Both the position numbers and the translations under genes were made by a program. DNA of 42,145 bases. Origin: an uncultured Prevotellaceae bacterium. Its GTDB lineage: Bacteria > Bacteroidota > Bacteroidia > Bacteroidales > Bacteroidaceae. A model generated the notes under the pieces. It worked only from the letters and a program-made list of their open reading frames with translations. It had not been told where the DNA came from and made no database searches. The stretch is from NCBI GenBank assembly GCA_900316975.1, contig ONFA01000017.1, positions 1 through 42,145 of the forward strand, given 5' to 3'. Below are positions 39,196-42,145 of the stretch, piece after piece (the first letter of the stretch is position 1; every line of letters begins with the position of its first letter).

Positions 39196-39548
39196 TTTTC
39201 TTCCAGTTTCTTCAAGAAATCCAAGAGTTCACTCTTGCTGATCTTCTCTTCCTGCACCAGCGCAGACACCACATTCATGTAAGAATTGTCGAAGTATCGG
39301 TTCACGAAATTGGTGAACTTGCTCCGTCCATAGTCTTCCTGAGCAATGGCGGCAGAGTAAATATAGCCACGTCCCTTCGCCTCGTGAATGAGATACCCTT
39401 TCCTTTCCAACGACTGAAACATCGTTGCTATCGTGTTGATGTGTGGTTTCGGTTCTTCATATTCCGCCACCACATCCTTGGGAGCGCATGGACCGATCTT
39501 CCAGATCATCTCCATCACCTCTTCTTCTTTTCCTGTTAGTTTCTCCAT
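39192..39548 (-). CDS. BlaI/MecI/CopY family transcriptional repressor
   Basis: A 118-residue winged-helix repressor with C-terminal dimerisation helices. The N-terminal MEKLTGKEEEVMEMIWKIGPCAPKDVV and recognition-helix region HINTIATMFQSLERKGYL are typical of the family. It is cleaved or released by the partner M56 peptidase in known systems. Translationally coupled to the next gene (ATGA overlap). Likely autoregulated through the dyad at 39554-39569. Confidence 0.93.
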   Translation of the reverse strand: MEKLTGKEEEVMEMIWKIGPCAPKDVVAEYEEPKPHINTIATMFQSLERKGYLIHEAKGRGYIYSAAIAQEDYGRSKFTNFVNRYFDNSYMNVVSALVQEEKISKSELLDFLKKLEEK

Positions 39549-39553
39549 TTTTC

Positions 39554-39585
39554 AACTATTTATTTAGTTTGATTGTGCAAAGTAA
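39554..39585 (-). promoter_or_regulatory. blaI-operon promoter and candidate operator
   Basis: On the minus strand TTACTTTG (39578-39585) is one base off TAnnTTTG. A partial -33 box (TTG) lies about 20 nt upstream. Between the -7 box and the ATG is the dyad AACTA-N6-TAGTT (39554-39569), covering the expected transcription start, which is a natural place for BlaI-type repression. Operator identity is inference. Confidence 0.4.
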
Positions 39586-39653
39586 TGCCTTTTTGCCGAC
39601 AAATCCAAGCGAATGGAATTATTTAACAAATTTTCAGTTCATTCCCTTAGGTC

Positions 39654-39827
39654 GTAACCATTCAGCGAAAGAACTCCAACATGGTTTTTCTTGAAACTAA
39701 TTTGAATAATTAGAATAATTCAGGTCATTAATTGTTATAATTATCAAAATTAGTGGATGAAATTATTCAAATTATTGTAATTTGTTTCTTAAAATCCATC
39801 GCCAAGGGCGATTCGCTGAATAGTTAC
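39654..39827. mobile_element. IS66-like miniature inverted-repeat element (MITE), 174 bp
   Basis: Terminal inverted repeats GTAACCATTCAGCGAA (39654-39669) and TTCGCTGAATAGTTAC (39812-39827) match at 15 of 16 positions. The element is flanked on both sides by an exact 8-bp direct repeat CTTAGGTC (39646-39653 and 39828-39835). Ends beginning GTAA and 8-bp target duplications are hallmarks of the IS66 family. The interior is AT-rich, non-coding, and has a second inverted repeat AATTTGAATAATT (39699-39711) / AATTATTCAAATT (39761-39773). No transposase, so it would move only in trans. Confidence 0.85.
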
Positions 39828-39854
39828 CTTAGGTCAGTACGTCGTGCTCCCTAA

Positions 39855-40275
39855 TCATCTTAAAGGCATGCTGCATCCGTTTGAAAATATCTTGTTCTCC
39901 GATAAGGCACGCATATTTCCCGGCAGAGGCAGGTTAAAGGTGAAGTCGGGAGTAGGTTTGCTTTGTGCGAAATCTGGAGCAAGGAAAGCCAACGTTAAGG
40001 ATGGATAAGGTAAACCAGCCTCCTTTTCTTTTGCTTGCAGGTAGATGGGGTAGTCCTTGCCAAACGGAAGGATTTTCAGTTCCACGTGCTTGCCGATGAG
40101 GTCGGAGAGACGGACGAGCGTGGGCTTGCCGCTCCAAAAATTGTATTCGACAAGGATGCCGTCTGCATAGATGCGGGCTGCGTCGCCTTGATAAGATATT
40201 TGCAGATAGAGATCGAGGTTCTCGTTCAGTTCGTTGAGGCTGCTGATGGTCCATGTGGCTGCTTTCTCCCAATCA
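39855..40275 (-). pseudogene. 3' fragment of a glycoside hydrolase gene
   Basis: About 140 codons of open frame on the minus strand. DLYLQISYQGDAARIYADGI, VEYNFWSGKPTLVRL and LKILPFGKDYPIYL match the C-terminal jelly-roll segment seen at the end of GH35-type beta-galactosidases and related Bacteroidetes glycosidases. The catalytic part is missing. Upstream, the frame runs into antisense of the duplicated metY end at 40276, so the apparent start (40310) is artificial. The 3' end lies 20 nt from the target duplication of the MITE. It is a dead remnant unless a chimeric product is made. Confidence 0.75.
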
Positions 40276-40347
40276 CTCTCTGTGGGCATCGAGAATGCCG
40301 AAGACATCATCGCTGACCTCGAACAGGCAATGGCGAAGATGTAAAGA
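40276..40347 (+). pseudogene. Duplicate of the metY 3' end
   Basis: The 72 bp match 33832-33903 at 70 positions. They encode the last 22 residues of MetY (LSVGIENAEDIIADLEQAM …) and its stop codon. Both differences (40313 and 40335) are silent third-position changes. The identity stops abruptly at both ends. A small hairpin CAGATACA … TGTATCTG follows (40357-40382). The orientation is the same as the intact gene 6.4 kb upstream. Confidence 0.92.
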
Positions 40348-40390
40348 CAAAAGCATCAGATACAAAAAAGGAGGTGTATCTGAATTCATC

Positions 40391-40476
40391 ACAACGGATT
40401 TCACGGATTGGACGGATTTTGTAAGTCTCTGACTATAGTATGGCTTAAAATCCGTTTAATCCGTGAAATCCGTTGT
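40391..40476. repeat. Inverted repeat with tandem ACGGATTNN arms
   Basis: Arms 40391-40420 and 40447-40476 are 30 bp each and complementary at 28 positions, with a 26-nt spacer. Each arm holds three 9-bp units (ACGGATTTC, ACGGATTGG, ACGGATTTT). It may act as a bidirectional transcript end between the pseudogene zone and the gene ending at 40514. The core lacks CCATGCGG. Confidence 0.88.
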
Positions 40477-40513
40477 CTATTATACAGTCTCTGTATTTTC
40501 CCCCCTTCTGCTG

Positions 40514-41962
40514 CTAATTCTCTGTCATCACCTTACTCATCTCCTTCATGTATTTTTCCGTTTGTTTGTTGAGGTAGTCACGAAGCTTGAGGATAGGCCT
40601 GCCATTGGTAATGGAATCCTTGTATGCTTCGCTCAGCCCTTGATTTTGTTCCGTATAGAATTTCAGGATTTCCTTGTACATATCTGACCATTCACGGCTG
40701 CTGAATGCACCTGTATATCTTATATATTTGATGAATTCCTGATATTGCTTGTCCAGTTCTTTATTTTGCTGTAATATCTGCTTGAAAATCAGCTGAACCC
40801 TCTCTCTTGACCTAAAATTGTCTTTCATTGCCGCACCCATCATTTGGTAGGAATTCTTGACCTTGTCTATGTGCAGCTTAACCAGTTCTGCCATCGCGAC
40901 AAGCACTGCATTTTGTGATACGCTTAATGTGCTGATTCCGCCTTGGTTCACATTGTTTTCGGCAGTACGGAATTCCTCCGGCACCTCATCTACCACCGTA
41001 AACGTTTGGTCGTCAATGCCCCGTCTCTGTAGGCCGTTCAGCAGGCTCTTACCAGAGTAACGACCTACACGCTGCTCATAGTCGCGATCCTCATCGTAGT
41101 AACCATTGTGAGTGGTGATGCGATAGGTCTCGCCGGGCACAAAGTCGAGGTTAGTCCACAACTCGCAGAGGGAACCGTCAGGCATCACAGTACGGATACG
41201 ACCCACCTTGGGCTTGTCGAGTTGCACGCTGAAGCTGAAGCGTTTGTTCACCACAGGCATCGTAGCTACATAGTCGTTGTCTCCTACCTTGTCAAGCTCC
41301 TCGGCTGTATCAGCCATATAGACCACATAGAGGGAGTCCTTCAGGTCATAACCCACCCGGCCGTCGATGGTGAATGTGTTCTGGTTTTCGCTTAAGAGAC
41401 CTGCGCTCGACATGTTCTTCTGATAAAGGTCGGGGCGCAGCGAGGTGATCATATAGACTGAACCTGAAGCGACCTTCCTGTTCTCAACATATTTCCATGA
41501 GATGGCATAAACATCACGCAACTGCGGATTCTCTGGGTTTTTGATACACATAAACCACAACTCCTCATCTTTGCTCGAGCGCACATGGACCTGTGTGTTG
41601 TTCTGGCCGTTGTTGGTGAGCACATCCACGATGACCTTCTGTTCGTTGGAGTTCGTCAGATGCATGAACTGATAGGACAGCGGCTCGTCTTTGGTGAAAC
41701 AATCGACCACTTGTGGGATATAAGAACCGGGTGCGTCACAATAGAAGGTGACGGCTCTGAGGCTCGATTCGATGGTACCCGTAATGGGGTTTCTGTTCAC
41801 AGAATAGATTTGTCGCTCTTTCGCTCCGAACCTATCGATCAACGTGTTCATGATCCTGATGACGTTCTCAGGCTTCCTCTGGGGTGCAGCAGCCGTTGGA
41901 TCGGCACTGGCTGTTGTAATGGCGCTGCAAGCAATGAGCAGCAAAATGAATAAGCGTTTCAT
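40514..41962 (-). CDS. Secreted protein with a DUF4369-like domain
   Basis: A 482-residue exported protein. The signal peptide is about 1-20 (ITTASA). Residues about 35-160 form an unrecognised alpha/beta region (VIRIMNTLIDRFGAKERQI … AISWKYV). Residues about 195-300 (FTIDGRVGYDLKDSLYVVYMAD … FSFSVQLDKPKVGRIRTVM) have the strand pattern of DUF4369, a beta-sandwich usually found ahead of thioredoxin domains in Bacteroidetes. Here no thioredoxin domain follows; instead residues about 365-482 are helical and coiled-coil prone. The function is unknown. The 20-bp motif described for 34260 occurs on this strand 18 nt before the start codon. Confidence 0.78.
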   Translation of the reverse strand: MKRLFILLLIACSAITTASADPTAAAPQRKPENVIRIMNTLIDRFGAKERQIYSVNRNPITGTIESSLRAVTFYCDAPGSYIPQVVDCFTKDEPLSYQFMHLTNSNEQKVIVDVLTNNGQNNTQVHVRSSKDEELWFMCIKNPENPQLRDVYAISWKYVENRKVASGSVYMITSLRPDLYQKNMSSAGLLSENQNTFTIDGRVGYDLKDSLYVVYMADTAEELDKVGDNDYVATMPVVNKRFSFSVQLDKPKVGRIRTVMPDGSLCELWTNLDFVPGETYRITTHNGYYDEDRDYEQRVGRYSGKSLLNGLQRRGIDDQTFTVVDEVPEEFRTAENNVNQGGISTLSVSQNAVLVAMAELVKLHIDKVKNSYQMMGAAMKDNFRSRERVQLIFKQILQQNKELDKQYQEFIKYIRYTGAFSSREWSDMYKEILKFYTEQNQGLSEAYKDSITNGRPILKLRDYLNKQTEKYMKEMSKVMTEN

Positions 41963-42018
41963 ATCGTTCTTGTTTTTTTTTATTTAACTTTCGGATGTTC
42001 CAAACGCTTCATTTTCAA

Positions 42019-42137
42019 CAACGAATAAAGCGAATAATTCTAATTGACCATGCGGCGAGAAGATGTATTTTCCTAATGCCGCAAGCGGCAACGAATGGAA
42101 TCGAATGGCTACACTCAGCATTCGTTTTTATTCGTTG
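42019..42137 (+). repeat. Inverted repeat with CGAATAAA arms and CCATGCGG core
   Basis: Left arm CAACGAATAAAGCGAAT (42019-42035) and right arm 42120-42137 are complementary except for one indel/mismatch. CGAAT units also occur inside (42092-42107). The core has CCATGCGG at 42048-42055, then GATG at 42062, and a hairpin GCCGC-AA-GCGGC (42078-42089). TGCGGC (42051-42056) can also pair with GCCGCA (42078-42083). The element may extend past the window. Confidence 0.7.
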
Positions 42138-42145
42138 CACCCTTG

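Noticed and set aside
36853..39548. Beta-lactam resistance regulator pair
   Set aside because: BlaI and the M56 domain are present, but no beta-lactamase or penicillin-binding sensor is seen in the sensor protein or nearby; the TonB domain points elsewhere.
39855..40310. Intact 151-residue gene
   Set aside because: Its first 11 codons are antisense to the duplicated metY end, and the rest is only the C-terminal part of a glycosidase family; it is a chimeric remnant.

Overview
The window looks like a chromosome segment of a Bacteroidales bacterium, most likely Prevotella or a close relative. The evidence is the set of promoters of the Bacteroidetes type (TTTG about 20 nt upstream of TAnnTTTG, e.g. 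31016-31047), the giant type IX secretion translocon SprA, an outer-membrane receptor of the TonB plug/barrel type, proteins of Bacteroidetes-specific families (tandem DUF1599, a DoxX/MauE-thioredoxin-like fusion, an M56 peptidase fused to a TonB C-terminal domain), and few Shine-Dalgarno sequences. No tRNA, rRNA, CRISPR array, prophage or intact transposase was seen. Genus is inference; no search was run.

Layout. 1-3184: TonB-dependent-type outer membrane protein. 3381-7040 (+): an unknown helical protein, xseA-xseB, ndk, and a secreted M23 peptidase closed by a clear terminator. 7192-17128 (+): a housekeeping run of DUF1599, DoxX-like, tpiA, SPOR-domain protein, folE, dnaG, recG, and an MscS channel. 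17204-30760 (-): GH43 glycosidase, sprA, a patatin phospholipase with an outer-membrane barrel, ruvA, and an aminopeptidase P. 31187-33900 (+): gdhA and metY, with a compact terminator/promoter overlap between them. 34309-39548 (-): a BlaI repressor / BlaR1-like sensor peptidase operon followed by a secreted protein, a TraB/GumN protein, a membrane protein and a small coupled ORF. 39644-40476: a rearranged scar holding an IS66-like MITE, the 3' end of a glycosidase gene, and a second copy of the last 72 bp of metY. 40514-41962 (-): a secreted protein with a DUF4369-like domain.

The most unusual content is non-coding. Several spacers hold inverted repeats whose arms are themselves short tandem repeats of a locus-specific unit (TAATTCC, AGTGAAA, ACGGATTNN, CGAATAAA). 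Three of these share a CCATGCGG core. Two other spacers hold a different AGTACT-based multi-hairpin element. A 72-bp direct repeat of the metY 3' end bounds a 6.4-kb block containing the BlaI/BlaR1 operon, which could be an acquired island or a deletion scar.

Functional themes: DNA replication and repair (dnaG, recG, ruvA, xseAB), envelope biology (SprA, SPOR, M23, MscS, patatin-barrel, BlaR1/TonB), nucleotide and folate metabolism (ndk, folE, DUF1599), and nitrogen/sulfur assimilation (gdhA, metY). Four genes appear to use GTG or TTG starts (3381, 6282, 13105, 25852).
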